Shown here: positions 23,640 to 36,500 of the stretch, one piece after another
Numbering within the stretch: the stretch's first letter is position 1
Layout of the letters: each line of letters opens with the position of its first letter
Source of the DNA: Linum tenue
Taxonomy: Eukaryota > Streptophyta > Magnoliopsida > Malpighiales > Linaceae
DNA: 64,000 nucleotides
Direction of reading: 5' to 3'
Assembly (NCBI GenBank): GCA_946122785.1
Contig: CAMGYJ010000002.1
Span: 69,961,703-70,025,702, forward strand
Made by a program: the position numbers and the translations under genes
Notes under the pieces: generated by a model
Databases searched by the model: none
Seen by the model: the letters and a program-made list of their open reading frames with translations, nothing else
What the model was told of the DNA's origin: nothing

Positions 23640-24427
23640 GCGGAGAATATGATATTTGTGTAATGATAATATGATTTACAGGAATACATATTCGTCCAAC
23701 AAAAAAAATGTATTCTTATAATAGATAGTAGTATGAAATCAAGCCTTCAAGAATATTATATTATCATAACATAAATATCATCATGCTTTAAAGAATATGA
23801 TATTTATAGCCTTTAAGAATATCATATTCTCATAACATAAATAGCATATTCTTGAAAGCTTGATTTCATACTACTATGTATTACAAGAATACAATTTTCT
23901 TGCTGGACGAATATATATTCATGTAAATCATATAGGGCTGGCTATTTGGTCCGGGTTTTTTGGGTTTACCCGAAACCGGACCGTATAACCCGGACCGGAA
24001 CTGGATAGTAAACAATCCAATCCAATCTTTGGGCTTAGATTTGAGGTAAAAACCCGTTCGGGACCGGATCGAAAACTGGATAAAGACCGGATAAGAGAGC
24101 TCAACACCCAAAACTTAAGGGTAATTATTTGCATAAACGGTCACAAACATTTGCACTTAGTACAAAACTTAACCAACTCCTCACCCTTTCAGGCCTTAGA
24201 CCACTCAAATCCCCACGAGCTCAATATAAAATCAAGACCGAATTGGGACCGGACCGGGTCAAGACCGGAGCGGATCAAGACCGGACTGTATCCAATCCAA
24301 TCTTTGGTCCTTATATTTTCAAAAAGACCGGACTGGACCAAATCAATTTAGGCTAATTTAACCGGACCGTATAGCCACCCTAAAATCATATACTATATTA
24401 TAGTTATACAAATAGCATATTCTCCGC
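23640..24427. mobile_element. Foldback MITE interrupted by a hAT element
   Basis: The left arm CGGAGAATATGATATTTGTG and the right arm (inverted CGGAGAATATGCTATTTGTA) match. The inner arms also pair: ...ATTTACAGGAATACATATTCGTCCA on the left and its inverted counterpart near 23900-23925 and 24383-24427. The right arm is split by the hAT element at 23933-24382. The loop region contains further AAGAATAT/ATATTCTT inverted pieces. Non-coding. Confidence 0.7.
23933..24382. mobile_element. hAT-type MITE nested in foldback MITE, 450 bp
   Basis: The ends TAGGGCTGGCTAT and, inverted, TAGGGTGGCTAT are flanked by the exact 8-base duplication AAATCATA at 23925-23932 and 24383-24390. The interior is rich in ACCGG/CCGGT motifs and non-coding. 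It belongs to the same family as the element at 41170-41482. Confidence 0.85.
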
Positions 24428-24822
24428 GGAGAGTAAGTGGAGAGAACTTACTCATAAGTGAGAGGACCTTATCTTTTTGGAAAAAAACCGGAGCAGTAGC
24501 TAGAAAGCATTTTGGCATATAATTTGGGATCCAAAAATAAAAACAAAAACAAAATCAGTAGTAATCTAATCTTCTTCCCCACCACCATTGGCATCTCTGC
24601 TCCCGATTCCCAGCATCTCCACTTTTCTGATCCCCACTTCATAAATAAATAAATCCCCTCCACTCTCCTCTCCTCTCCTCTCCTCTCCCGCAAAAACTTC
24701 CTCGTAGCTTTCGCCATTAAATAAAAAGGAAAGAAGAACAAACAAACCCCACTCGCTCACTCACTCTGCCTTAGCTTCTTCTCTAGCTACCGCAATAATT
24801 ATTCGTTTTCCAGGTTCCAATC

Positions 24823-25455
24823 ATGAACGCGGTGGATTCAGCCCTGGACCCGCTGGTGTTCGACTACATCAGCTGTTCGGTTTCCGACATCCTCAACAAC
24901 CTCTGGACCTGGGTCGCCGTCCTCACCGCCGCCGTCAGCTTCTGGAGGATCAGAACCGCCGCCGCCACCGGGGAAGCCGCACCCAGCACTCCGCCCCGTA
25001 ATTCCTCCTCCTCCTCCATCCTCCGTCTCACCCTCCACGTCCCCGCTCCTGCCTTTGTCCTTCGTCGCAAAACTAGCAGTGCGGCGCCGGTGCCCGATGA
25101 AGTTCAGACGGAGGCTCCGGTGAGCACCCCGAAGACGCCGGCTTCGAGTCCGATTGTCTGCGACGACGACGACGTGGTCACGAAGGGAAAGTTCGTGGCG
25201 TATTATCGAGAAGAGGTAGAGGTAGAGGAGGAGGAGGTGGTGGGCGGCGGCGATAACGGCGGCGACGGGAGTGGGTGGTGGGAGACGGAGTTGAGGGCAT
25301 GGTTGGGAAGAGGGGAATTGGGATGGTACAAGTACCAGGACTTGACGGCGATTAACGGCAACGTCGTCAGGTTGTGGGACGGCGGTAGGAGCGGAGACGG
25401 AGAGAGTTATGATGGCAGCAGCAAATGCAATCCACGCTGTTGTTTAGTTTGGTAG
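24823..25455 (+). CDS. Conserved plant protein of unknown function with one membrane segment
   Basis: Intronless, 210 residues. The N-terminus is short and acidic, with a hydrophobic segment at about residues 25-44 (LNNLWTWVAVLTAAVSFW). A Ser/Pro-rich and then Glu/Gly-rich low-complexity middle follows. The C-terminal block GELGWYKYQDLTAINGNVVR leads into LWDGG; such a GWYxYQDLTxxNGxVVRLWD block is familiar from uncharacterised plant proteins. I do not know its role. The coding region is much more GC-rich than its flanks and uses clean codons without interruption. Upstream are a CT-rich tract (CTCCTCTCCTCTCCTCTCCT at about 24664-24683) and a TAAATAAATA stretch near 24640. A possible poly(A) signal lies near 25565. 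Confidence 0.8.
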   Translation: MNAVDSALDPLVFDYISCSVSDILNNLWTWVAVLTAAVSFWRIRTAAATGEAAPSTPPRNSSSSSILRLTLHVPAPAFVLRRKTSSAAPVPDEVQTEAPVSTPKTPASSPIVCDDDDVVTKGKFVAYYREEVEVEEEEVVGGGDNGGDGSGWWETELRAWLGRGELGWYKYQDLTAINGNVVRLWDGGRSGDGESYDGSSKCNPRCCLVW

Positions 25456-26430
25456 GAGGGGCGGGGCTCGTCGTTTTGTCGTCATTTTCAATTTTTAATT
25501 TAATTTACCTAAAATTTGAAATATGCCATAAGCTAAAAGCTTCTTGGTGAAGAAATTGTATATATAATAAAAATGATGAAAATGTAAGTCAGTTGAAGAA
25601 CAGAGCCGTCTGAAAGTAAAGAATGGCGCTAGCTATTTGCAATTGTCTGAGTTTCATTCTTCCTACTCCATGTAACAAATGTATTCGTACTTGGTGCAAT
25701 AGGGATGTGGAAAATCCTAACTCCCTTGGGGTTGGTTTGGAACCTTTCATTATCGATCGAAATGGTGTATTACCAGATTATGTGTACTAAGATTATATGT
25801 ACACTAAGAGGCGTGCGTTTTAAAAATTTATTGTTTGGAAGTTGGAACCATAAAATAATTATACATTAAATGAGCCACGAATACTAAATCTTACAACAAA
25901 GATAAGATTCACTATACATAATTTTCCGTGAATTAGAAATGCATCTTATGTTCTCAACATATACATGCATTCTGTAATTACATCAAGTTAGATAAGTTTA
26001 TATTCTAAAGGATACTTGTATACCGAGAATATAATGATTAGAATTGGAGGTTAAAAAAAGAGCTTACTTCTTTATTTCTAGCATCCTGCTAACCACAAGT
26101 CATAATTTCGTAAGTACATTTCTATTCTCTGTATCTGATGGATGCATGAACAATAATACTACAACGACAATGCACAAGAATAATGAATTGTAACAATAGA
26201 GAGAAACTAAAGATGTTTGTCCAATGAACCTCTAGAGTATAATTAAGTTTGTTCCAATTGCAATTTCCCACCCACTTAATTATGATTTGCTTATGAGATC
26301 TTTCTTTACTTTATTTCCCGATACGAAAAGAAAAGTGACCTTTGCTGGTAAGAAGTAGGATTTTCAATCAACCAAAGAGTTTATGAACAACTCGACATTT
26401 GACTCAAGAAAAAAATCTTACGATATTCGT
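25456..26430. other. AT-rich spacer
   Basis: 3' flank of the preceding gene and about 900 bases without any supported gene, RNA or clear repeat. Confidence 0.4.
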
Positions 26431-26439
26431 TTTGTTTTT

Positions 26440-26770
26440 AAAGTAATCGGCTTGTGAACAAGCTCGTTAATTAACGAGTCGAGCTCGAGCCATGACATGT
26501 TTAGTTCGATGGGTTCGCGAACAAGCTCGAAAGACTTTCGAATTTTATTTTGAATCAAGTTCGAGCTCGAAGTTGAACTACAATCAATATTTTATCAGTT
26601 GAACTCGATTATCCCTCGTTAACCTCTTTTGGCAAGCTGGGCTCTAGTCAAACTCGAGCTACTATTTTTGTAAATGAGCTGAACTCGAGCTTGCCTATTA
26701 AAATTTGTGTTGAACTCAAGCCAAACTCGAGTTTAGGATTATTTTAACGAGTCAAGTGCAAATTATCACA
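26440..26770. mobile_element. Decayed GCTCG-rich hAT-like relic
   Basis: Repeated AGCTCG/CGAGC motifs resemble the subterminal sequence of the hAT element at 10980-12794. Intact termini and a target duplication were not found. Confidence 0.35.
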
Positions 26771-27120
26771 AAACTCAGTCGATTCAGATCATTACTAGAC
26801 ATAGTCAGAAGCAATTAACCAATATAAAAATATATATGTATATGGTATTGGTACGAACATAGTGTGTTCCCAACAACTTCACCTACTTCCGGAGGCCATT
26901 AATATTAATTTTGGGCTAATTAAGCAGCAGGCTGGCAGTAAGACTTGTTGCAGTACAGTACTGGAGTGCGGGACTAGTCAATTGGAATCCCTTCTTGATA
27001 TTCGAATCTACCATATGGACTTTTTTTGCGGACGATAGAGTGAGATTACTGATTATCCAAATTATATAACTAGGTTTTGTTGTTGTTTATAATGGCAAAA
27101 TTATTATTATATATAAACGT

Positions 27121-27660
27121 AAAGATCAGTTACTGTTGCATAATAATTTACATTTTGATACTCCAAATTTAATTAAATCACAACTTAGTTACTATAATGT
27201 ACATTTTACATTTTGATACCCCAAATTTAATGTTAATGTAAAGATCAGTTACTGTTGCATAATAATTTGCATTTTGATACTCCAAATTTAATTAAATCAT
27301 AAATTAGTAACTATAATGTACATTTTACATTTTGATACCCCAAATTTAATGTTAAACGTAAAGATAAGTTACTGTTGCATAATAATTTGCATTTTGATAC
27401 TCCAAATTTAATTAAATCACAACTTAGTCACTATAATGTACATTTTACATTTTGATACCCCAAATTTAATGTTAATGTAAAAAAATCATTGAACAATTAT
27501 ATTTTGGTATCTAAATTATATTATATGTAAATGTAAAGTTCAATTTGCATTTTGATACCCCAAATTTAATTAAATCACAACTTAGTCACTATAATGTACA
27601 TTTTACATTTTGATACCCCAGAATTAATTTTAATGTAAAATCATTGAACAATTATGTTTT
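27121..27660. repeat. Tandem repeat, period about 119-120 bp
   Basis: Units start AAAGATCAGTTACTG at 27121, AAAGATCAG at 27240 and AAAGATAAG at 27360, and share ACATTTTGATACCCCAAATT motifs twice per unit. Two partial copies continue to about 27660 and include a duplicated ATCATTGAACAATTAT block. Non-coding; resembles a local minisatellite made from an AT-rich repeat. Confidence 0.8.
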
Positions 27661-28580
27661 GGTATCTAAATTATATGAGATTTTCGTACCTACACGTTTT
27701 TAAATTTACATATTGGTCCAATGTTTAGATTAAACTTGAATCCAATCCACCAATCCTTTTGAATCAATCCACCATAACATATTTTGTTTGTACAATACAA
27801 GATGTTGTCCTTTTGAATCAATCCACCATAACATATTTAGTTTGTGCAATACAAGAGGTATCACTCAACTGTAGGAGAAGATTCGACTATTTATACTTGC
27901 TCATTACGTGAAACATTAAATAAATGATAAAAGAGAGACGACTCTAAAATATTGCAAGAGCGAATTTATAAACTCATTTAGTACATTTACGGGGTACTAA
28001 ATAAACTTCTAATAACTGCATGCAACAAAATATGCGACATCTATAAGCAAGTATCAATAAATCGCTACCGTGAAAAGGGTTGGTCAAAACATTTCCATTA
28101 TCTACTTCCTTTTCGTTTCATTTTTCACTCGGCTTTCATAACCCTTTCTTTATTTCTTTCTTTGCCTTCTTCGTCTAACCCTAATTAGAATACTATTTTT
28201 ATGTATTTTAATCGCAAGTATGAACGAGTCCATACACGACTCACCAACAGTCTAGAGAATTAATAATTGAACCATGAACCACTAAATTTTTTAGTTCAAT
28301 GTCGAGTCCAATTAAAAATAAATATATATGGTTATTACTTATTAGAAAGTCATCATTTTCCACTATGCGATTTGAGGGCGTGAAATTTTAAGCGAGTTCC
28401 TGTTTGTATTCATTTTGCTTTTCTCTAGAGTTTTTCTTTTTCACCCTGGCTAAAATTTTCAACAATTATATATACATGGAATGTTAGCTAGGTATCTATA
28501 CATATCAAATAAATAGTTTTCATTTTTTCTATAAAAAGGTAAATAATTATTATCTTAAATACATCACCATAAAAGGAATT
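27661..28580. other. AT-rich spacer
   Basis: Contains a short duplication of CCTTTTGAATCAATCCACCATAACATA-type sequence at about 27756 and 27809. No gene supported. Confidence 0.4.
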
Positions 28581-28584
28581 AAGC

Positions 28585-28925
28585 CTCAAAATTACAGTTC
28601 GATACCTAAACTTAATAGATCTTTAGATTTATAACCTAATGTTTTTGGCATATAAGTCCTCAAAATATTGATGGAACATTATATTTTAGTACCTAAAATT
28701 TTTGTGTATTACATTTTGGTACATAAACTTTTGAAGTTCTACAAATAGGTCTAATTTTTGTATGTGTAGTTAAAACACCCTCGAATAAATGGGTATCCAT
28801 ACCCAACTTATACACATTGAGATTATGGATGTAAATATTCATACCTACCCAAACCCATCTACAAACTTTCAAACCCATATATATTTACCCATGTCCTACC
28901 CATAATCAATGGGTCTACTTGGATT
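28585..28925. repeat. Relic of the same repeat as 40975-41640
   Basis: Colinear with the hAT-associated sequence in FMO1 intron 2 (CATATAAGTCCTCAAAA, CTACAAATAGGTC, AATGGGTCTACTTGGATT). It is uninterrupted at GTTAAAACACCCTCG, where the intron copy carries a 313-base hAT MITE, so it serves as an empty-site reference. Confidence 0.7.
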
Positions 28926-29465
28926 TTAGTAAATATCATTTACTAGCCAAAATTTTTTTTAAAAAATTAAATGGGATGTTGACCGCTATATATTTCTTTT
29001 CAGTCAATATCATATTGTCACGTCAACATTATTAACAAAACTGCTAACAAAAAATTAATTTTAGCATAATAATACTAACAAAAAATAAATTTTAGCCTAA
29101 TAATACTAACAAAACACCATAACGGGCCACATAATACATGTCCATATGCCATCTCTGCCCCGCGACAAGGCGCGGTATCGCAACCTAGTAATATATATAT
29201 AAAGCTTAAGTAGTGTTACGGTTGCCTAACTTCCTATATAGCTTTGCTAATGTACACTACTGTCATGTAGTTTAGTAACCTCTAGGCTAATGGAAGCACA
29301 CCAATTAATATTATTCCCAAAGCTATTAACTTATTGAGGTACCATTTAACATGGATTTTGGTAGTACTATTTTAATGTCCCATAACCATAAATATCATTT
29401 TCTCACGTAAACCATAAACCAACCTTTAATTATAGATCATGATTTTTTATTAAACTTTATATATA

Positions 29466-29858
29466 TATATACGGTGGCGGTACCCTGGGTGAAATCCGGG
29501 ATACTACATACATGAGTATGAAAACGCTATTTAGACCTTGAATTAGCAGGATTTTTGTGCCTAATACTATACCCTAACCCTTAATGAGTGAACTCTAGGT
29601 CCTAATGATCTAAATCATAAACTATAAACAGATGGTGTATTCATTTTTTCTATATTTGGACGAATCATAACCGTCGATTATTGTTTCTAATTAAATTGAT
29701 CTTGGGGTATAAGATTTAGAGAACTAAGACCTAGATTTTGATCTTTAAGGGTTAGAGTATAGTATCATGTCCGAAAGTTCAGTCAATTCAAGGTCTAGAT
29801 AGCATTTTCATACTCAAGGTATGCGGTACCCGGATTTCACCCTGGGTACCGTAGAACT
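29466..29858. mobile_element. MITE with long inverted repeats set in microsatellite DNA
   Basis: The left arm (GGTACCCTGGGTGAAATCCG, then GAGTATGAAAACGCTAT and AGACCTTGAATT) is matched by the inverted right arm (GGTACCCAGGGTGAAATCCG, GAGTATGAAAATGCTAT, AGACCTTGAATT). The arms span most of the about 390 bp. (TA)n lies on the left and (CA)n(TA)n on the right, which hides any target duplication. Confidence 0.7.
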
Positions 29859-29859
29859 C

Positions 29860-29861
<2 letters not shown>

Positions 29862-29928
<67 letters not shown>
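29862..29928. repeat. Compound (CA)n(TA)n microsatellite
   Basis: About 17 CA repeats followed by about 16 TA repeats. Confidence 0.95.
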
Positions 29929-29931
<3 letters not shown>

Positions 29932-29939
29932 TTGACAAA

Positions 29940-31386
29940 GTGTATCATTGAAAATTTGACCAGAAAGGTCGTTTTGTTGTGATTAATCATTTTCATTGGC
30001 TTGCGATACACTTCAACTTTTTGTGGGATTTTACTTAACAACCACGATGGACTATAATCGGAGACTGTAATTTCCATAAAAAATAGTTTTCTCTTGACGC
30101 ACTTCCTCCTCTTCTTATGAAGAAAAATAACTCTGTTATCATATGTTCTCCCTACTTGATTTAAGAAAATTGATTTAGATCCTAGGGTCTTATTTTATTT
30201 TTATTTTAATATTTTCATTTTTGGAGTGAGTTTTAATGTTATCTAATGTGAAACTTATTATGTAGTACTCAAAATAAATTATCATTTTTTCATTCAAAAT
30301 TTCAATCACTGTATAACATACCTATTCCTTATAAAATGCACACAAAATTTCATTTAAAATTTTAATCATTGTATAACATACCTATTCAAAATCAGGTAAA
30401 TTGAGTTGCTCCTGATTAGTGATGACGTTGAGGCGGACGAGACGGGGTACCTCAATGTCCAAATTTGCCCCACATTAAATGCGAGCAAGGTCAAGTGATA
30501 CTCGCATTATACAGGTCTAGGCAGGTCAAACCCATTCCTATATGTAATTTGAACAAAATCTTGATTTTTTACGATAAAAATAATGAAAAAATAGTTCATA
30601 ATTAGAAAAAAGAGATAATAGGTAGATTAAATGAGTGTAATTAGTTGACATATGAAGTTTTTCACTTAACTAAAGTATCATTGGACGAAAAATAATTTAA
30701 GATAAGTAAAAATAGGAGAAAGCAGTTAAATATTTAGACAAACTAAATCAAGATAGAATGAATTAAGAACGGGACAGAAGTAGTACATATGTCCTACTCA
30801 ACACGGATAATGTAAGATAATACTTTGTAAGTCGAGTTCAAATTGCTATCACTACTCCTGGTTCAACCTATAAAACCTTAACCCAATTGTCACTAGGTCA
30901 ATAGTTGGATCCTAATTAACAGTCATTGACGTGAATGTCATAAAGAAATATATTCAGATAAGGAAATTATATTTGTGTGTTATTCATGGGTTGGAGCTAT
31001 TGGAATATCCTTTGAACTTTTTTAGGATTGAAATTTTAATTTTTTTGTTCGTTCAAATTAGATAAAGGGCTTTGGACATTTCATTTTCTCTATTCTATCA
31101 TTAACCGACAATTCTGTTAACCATAAGTCCGCAACAAAGTGCGGATAATTGTCTAGTATTTTATAACTAGTAGAGTGTATTATTCTAAAGTCGATCATAT
31201 GTTTGGTGTTTTGATCTACAGCCGGATTCGACACTCGTTAATTGACGAAGAGAATAAAGAATTGTGTAAAATAGGGCCAATAAAGGAAGAACAACAGAAT
31301 ACTAGTAAAAGTAGGGAGAACATAATTTTTTGATAGGAAGCCCTGTTATATATTACTCAAATTTTAAGAGTTTGGGCTTTTTCAGC
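29940..31386. other. AT-rich spacer
   Basis: Contains a short duplicated piece (TTTTAATCATTGTATAACATACCTATTC type) near 30300 and 30360. No gene supported. Confidence 0.4.
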
Positions 31387-32791
31387 CTATAACAAACTCC
31401 TAATGGAGTTGGGTGAACAGTCGGTCCAAATACAGATTTGGTTCCAGTGAGTAGCCATATGGGCCAAACAATGGGCCACAGAATTAGAGCTCCTAGGCAC
31501 AAAAGCCCACTCGACCCTTTTGCCACTCATCTCTGAGTTAACTTTCGCCAAGCTTTTGATCTTCTTACACCACACACCCAGCTTTGTGCGATCCTCTTCG
31601 TCCCTCTCCTGTAACTTCACCAGGTTTAGGCAATCTGATTCCACAATCAATGGACTCCATCCTCTTCGATTCGCTTCTTTCAAACCAGAAATGATAGCTC
31701 TGGCTTCCGCCTCCGCCGGCCTGCAACTTCCAGTCTCCTTCCCAGCTAAAGCTCCCAAAAACTCACCGTCCCAATTCCCGAACACACATCCAAGACCGAT
31801 CCTAGACGGCTTTAAAATCTCGACGTCGCTGTTCATCTTAAAAATTCCAGCTGGTGGTGTCTTCCAACCCTGGGTGTTAGTTGATTGTCTCCCATTTGAA
31901 ACGATGGTGCCCTGAGCTTGAAGGTAATCAGAGATCCATGCAATCGCTTTTGGAATAATCTCCTCCTCCTCAAGTTTTTTGTTATTGAACATGTGATTGC
32001 ATCTCTCTTTCCAGATAAACCAAAGGATCGCACAAAATCTTTGAAGGCTTTCATTCGATTGAGACTCGAAGATTCTATAGAACCCGTCTCGACCAGATAA
32101 TCCTTGCCTTTGAATGAAGATTCCACTATCGTCACAAGGTTGCCATAGGCGGCGAGTCCATTCGCAATCCCTCAAGCAATGGAGTTGGATTTCAGGAAGT
32201 CCATAGAACGGGCAATCGGAGGGGGCCTCTTCCGTTCGGCTCTCAATGTTGGTCCCAACCGGTAAGATGTCCCTGCTAATTCTCCATAGAAACACTTTCA
32301 CTTTTGGTTGGAGAGGTTCCAAATCCTCTTCCAGTAGGTTCTGATTTTTTGGGCATCCATGTTACTTTCATCCACCCTCGAAAACTTCCTCTGCCAAAGT
32401 TTCTTATAGGCCGATTCAACGGTGTAGATACCATTTTCCACTTCAGACCATATAATTGAGTCTTTTGTGGGGGATTTCTCAGTGGAATCCTCATGATTTC
32501 TGATTGATCATTGACTGAGAATATGGTCTGAAGCTTGGAATGATCCCACCACCCATTGTCTTTGTCAATTAGAGAGCTAACCTTTAAATTAACTTCAGGC
32601 TCGCTGCCCTGTTGAACTGGTGATAGCTTCATGATATTGGGAATCCACCAGTCCTCCCAGACACTGATACTTTCACCATCGCCTACCCTCCAACGAAAAC
32701 CGTCCACTATCTCTTCCTTAGCTTTGACAAGGCTTCTCCAGATAAAGCTAGGGTTCATCGTGAGTTCGCTAGACAACGTTGGTCGCGACAT
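31387..32791 (-). pseudogene. LINE (L1-type) ORF2 3' fragment
   Basis: Two overlapping frames encode the C-terminal part of a plant non-LTR reverse transcriptase protein. From 32791 comes SFIWRSLVKAKEEIVDGFRW followed by RVGDGESISVWEDWWIPN. After a frameshift near 32300, KVKVFLWRI and the zinc-binding segment (CPFYG, H, C) lead to an RNase H-like domain with D in NSDVEI, E in AEAEARAI and D in VESDC, ending VPRSSNSVAHCLAHMA. The reverse transcriptase core and ORF1 are missing, so it is a 5'-truncated, dead insertion. The plus-strand ORF at 31520-31915 is its antisense shadow. Confidence 0.85.
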
Positions 32792-33550
32792 CTAGACCAC
32801 GTTCGCCATGAGCCTCCTAGACCACGTTGGTTATGAGATTTTGATGGCCTTCGTCATGAGATGTAGACCATGATCGAGATCTAAACCAACGACTTGGACG
32901 TGAGAAGGAAAACTATGTGGGGAGAAGGAAGCCACGAAATATACCAAGTCTGAGAGCTAGAGCTCGTTGGTCACGAGGGAGTTAAGTGTCGCGTTGGTTG
33001 TGAGATCTAGACATTCCTCGTCTCGAGTGAGCTAAACCACGTTGGTCGCAAGATCTAGAGTATCGGTCGCGAGGAAGAGATCAAGCCACGATGGCCGCGA
33101 GTCGGCATTGTCGCGTGGAGTTTGATAGACCTCGTTGGTCGCGAGATCTAGATTTCCTCAGTCTTCTATCTATCAGTCCTGGTCCTAGTGGATATGAGGA
33201 AAACACCAAGACTTCAGTTCGAGAAGTAAGAGACACTTGGGCGGTTAACGAGCAACATTCAATTTTCCACATTCAAGCACCCATCAGCCACGTCCAAGGA
33301 AGAAGGGAAACCGTTCTTTTTGGAAGTTACTCTCTAGACGCTTGTTTACTACGGTGACTACCTCATGGCTATAAATAGGAGGAGGGGTTCATAGAGAAAG
33401 GGTTCCCAAAACCAACACTCTGACAGACTGACACATATGTCAAGTTTATCCTTTACCTTTTCTCTAGCTATCATGTAGCCATAGACGTAGTTCGTAGTGT
33501 GGAGCTCTCGCTGAACCTCGATAGGAGTAGGAGTGTGAGTGATGAGCCGT
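32770..33550 (+). mobile_element. Probable LTR-retrotransposon terminal region relic
   Basis: Degenerate repeats of ACGTTGGTCGCGAGATCTAGA occur about eight times between 32770 and 33150. They are followed by a strong TATA box (CTATAAATAGG at about 33369) and a GC-richer leader. This combination is common in plant LTRs, but I found no TG...CA ends, second LTR or internal genes. It could also be another repeat or a gene promoter. Confidence 0.35.
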
Positions 33551-33559
33551 GTCTTAGTA

Positions 33560-36500
33560 ATCGTTACCCGAAAAAGTCAAATGTACAATCAATTCGATTT
33601 CAACGCAAGTTTTCTCACTGAAAAACAAGTACGTTTATTAATATTAACTACTAGCTAGCGCTAAAATTTAAGAAAATAAAACATTAACATGTATGTGTAG
33701 CATTTGTAGCTATTGTGATTTTGTCGAGCCATAATTAGTGAACGCAAAATGCATGATTTAATAATTAGTACAACCAAACCACTAACCACAAATTATGGGT
33801 TAACCAAATTGTGCATGATTTGATATGTAATTTAGTGGTTTAATCGCAGCTCACAAATCAAAGCCAACTACTACGATAATTAAATAAACTACATTCAATG
33901 TATCTGATCACATGGCTGATGGCTCTACACCAAACTTCAAAGTCCATATACAAATCTGGGGCTCTTAGCTCTCACAGGACGAAGTCGAACATCATGTCTC
34001 CTAGAAAATCCAACAACATTTTTTTCCTTATACAAATGGTCGACAGAAAGAATGGAACGAAAATGATAAGAGCTACAGAAAGTTCAAGGTTTGGCAATAG
34101 AATAATAATGTCATAGTCGGGTCTCATTCGAGAAGAGGAAACAAAGGAAGCAACGTAGAAAACAAAATCATGACACAAATGCCAAGGTTGTAGAAAGTAA
34201 CCGCATGCTTGAGTATAAGGACAGGGAAAGGAAAGGATCAAAGGAATCGAAGGAAGAAAACCATTGACAGACCAACTCATCACTACAGTATTTGGCACTG
34301 ACTTTGATCTAATTTCCAAGAGAGAGAGAGAGAGAGGCGTGGACATCAAGCACTTGTCAACTTTCCTTCGACTGTTCAGAGAATCCTTTACTCTAATATA
34401 GACTCATTCAGTCATTCCCTCTCTGGGCGATTTTTCCCGCCACCTTCTTCCAACATTCTGGGATATTTCCAATTCCATTTTCTTCTCTTACATAAAAGAT
34501 AGATACACTATTCATCGGGGATATAGAGTAATTGTACACCATCCTTCCTGGGCTATTATTTTCTCGTTCGACACCTCTCAATCTATAACTTAATTAATTA
34601 TGAAACAACAGGTTTCTCGAAGTCATGTAACCTCGTGATGTATATAGGGTGAATTGGACGGCTTGTCGGCTTGTTGCGAATCGTCCCATGTTCATGCATG
34701 AGCTTCATCCTTCTGTTCTTCGTGAATGTATACACAAGACCAACCCCCACCCCATATATGGTTTTGGCATATCCTTTTAAAAGGCTGACTAATAGCATTG
34801 TGCTTGTGCCTTGTCAACCTAGAAAAACAAATAGATCGGAGGGTTGAGGTCGATCGTACCAAGGGATTTCTGATAAGATAGGTATGAATGCTTTGTAGAA
34901 ATTATTACAAGATAATTTTTATTATAAAATTATTAAAAATACTGTTCAATTCATGTATATATGTCCGTATGTATTTTATCCATTTAAAACTTTCGTATCC
35001 ATATTATTGTCTACCTATTTTATTTTTTCTCGTGGATTTTATGCCACATGTATTGAATATGTATAAAACCCGTATAACATGTTTAATATTTGTATTTGAT
35101 AAATAAAATTTCTAACTTAACTATTATTTATATATTAAGTAATATTTAAAATAATTAATTTCACATATTTTATAACTATTAACGTAATATTAAACATATC
35201 ATTATTTTAGAGATGACGTAAAATACCCGTACATATTCTATACATAACGTACGTAACCCTATCTTATTTTACTAACTATAATGAATCATCTTGCTGATAA
35301 TCTCTAAAAATAATTCATTGCACCAATTTTAAATAAGAAGAAGTAAAAAGGAGATATTGTGACATCAGAATTTCCCATTCGATTCATTTTCAAATCCTTT
35401 GGGAAGAAGGTGGAGCGTGTTACGATGATGCTCACATGTTTCATGTTTCGAAAATTCTGGAATGCACATTAAGACATTCATAATACATTTGTAGGACTAC
35501 ATTTGCACTCTGCCCCATTTAAATGATTTATAGAAATTGTTTCTAATATTACATTAAATATTTGAAAACATCAATTTGTAATTTTTACAAATTATCTATT
35601 TTTACAAACTCTTTATTAACTATATATGGTGTATTTATATGCAATCAAAAATTAAGATTTATCATTAATCATTACAATTTTAATATGATTTAACTTGCAA
35701 TTCATTAAAACATATTTAAATTGATAATAGTATGATTAGTGATTCAAATTCGACTGTTAGTTTACACTAGCTTTCGCTCTAACCCGAGTAGCATGAGGCA
35801 CGTGGAATCCCGCGTAAATCAGCAAGGACCACAATAAAAAAATTTGAAGGACATAGATTCTTTGACGTTTCAATTTCAAATTGAGGCTACATAAAATTGG
35901 AGGAAAAAAAGAGAGAAATACTTATTATTGTTCCTAATATTCATAATTTTGGGTTCTAATCCAAAGAAAATGTGGGTAACTAAATTTACCACAAATTCAC
36001 CATAGATTTTAAATCATATTTGGAAATTGAGGTAGGGCTATAAGAAATGTAGTCAAAATCTCAATTTTAATTCCAAAAATTTAAAATTTTACAATTTAAA
36101 ATATGTACCGATCCTGATTTTACTCTAAAATCTTTAGACCTTAAAAATTCCATAAAGTCTCAATTAAAAACTACAAAACCTGTACAATTTACCACTTTCA
36201 TAATTTTATACAAGTTTGATTACAGAAAATTTAGCCATATACTTAATTGTAGTTAATTTTATTAACACTTCATCTTGGATTGCCTGCATAGATTTCTCGT
36301 TGTATTTGTATATCTCTTCAAGATAATATCGATATAATCCCCTTTTGAAATTCAAATTATTCTATCAATTTTAGACATAGAAAATTAGATTCACTTTTAA
36401 TATATTTTGGAACACAGAAAAAATCAATACATTTTTTGTATAATATATCATGATATATTATGGTGGTACATACAAAATATTATGCCACAGTGATAGAAAG

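Noticed and set aside
27121..27660. CRISPR-like array
   Set aside because: Repeats are about 120 bases with no short-repeat/unique-spacer pattern, and the genome is eukaryotic.
31520..31915. 131-codon plus-strand ORF
   Set aside because: Antisense of the RNase H-like part of the LINE ORF2 fragment.
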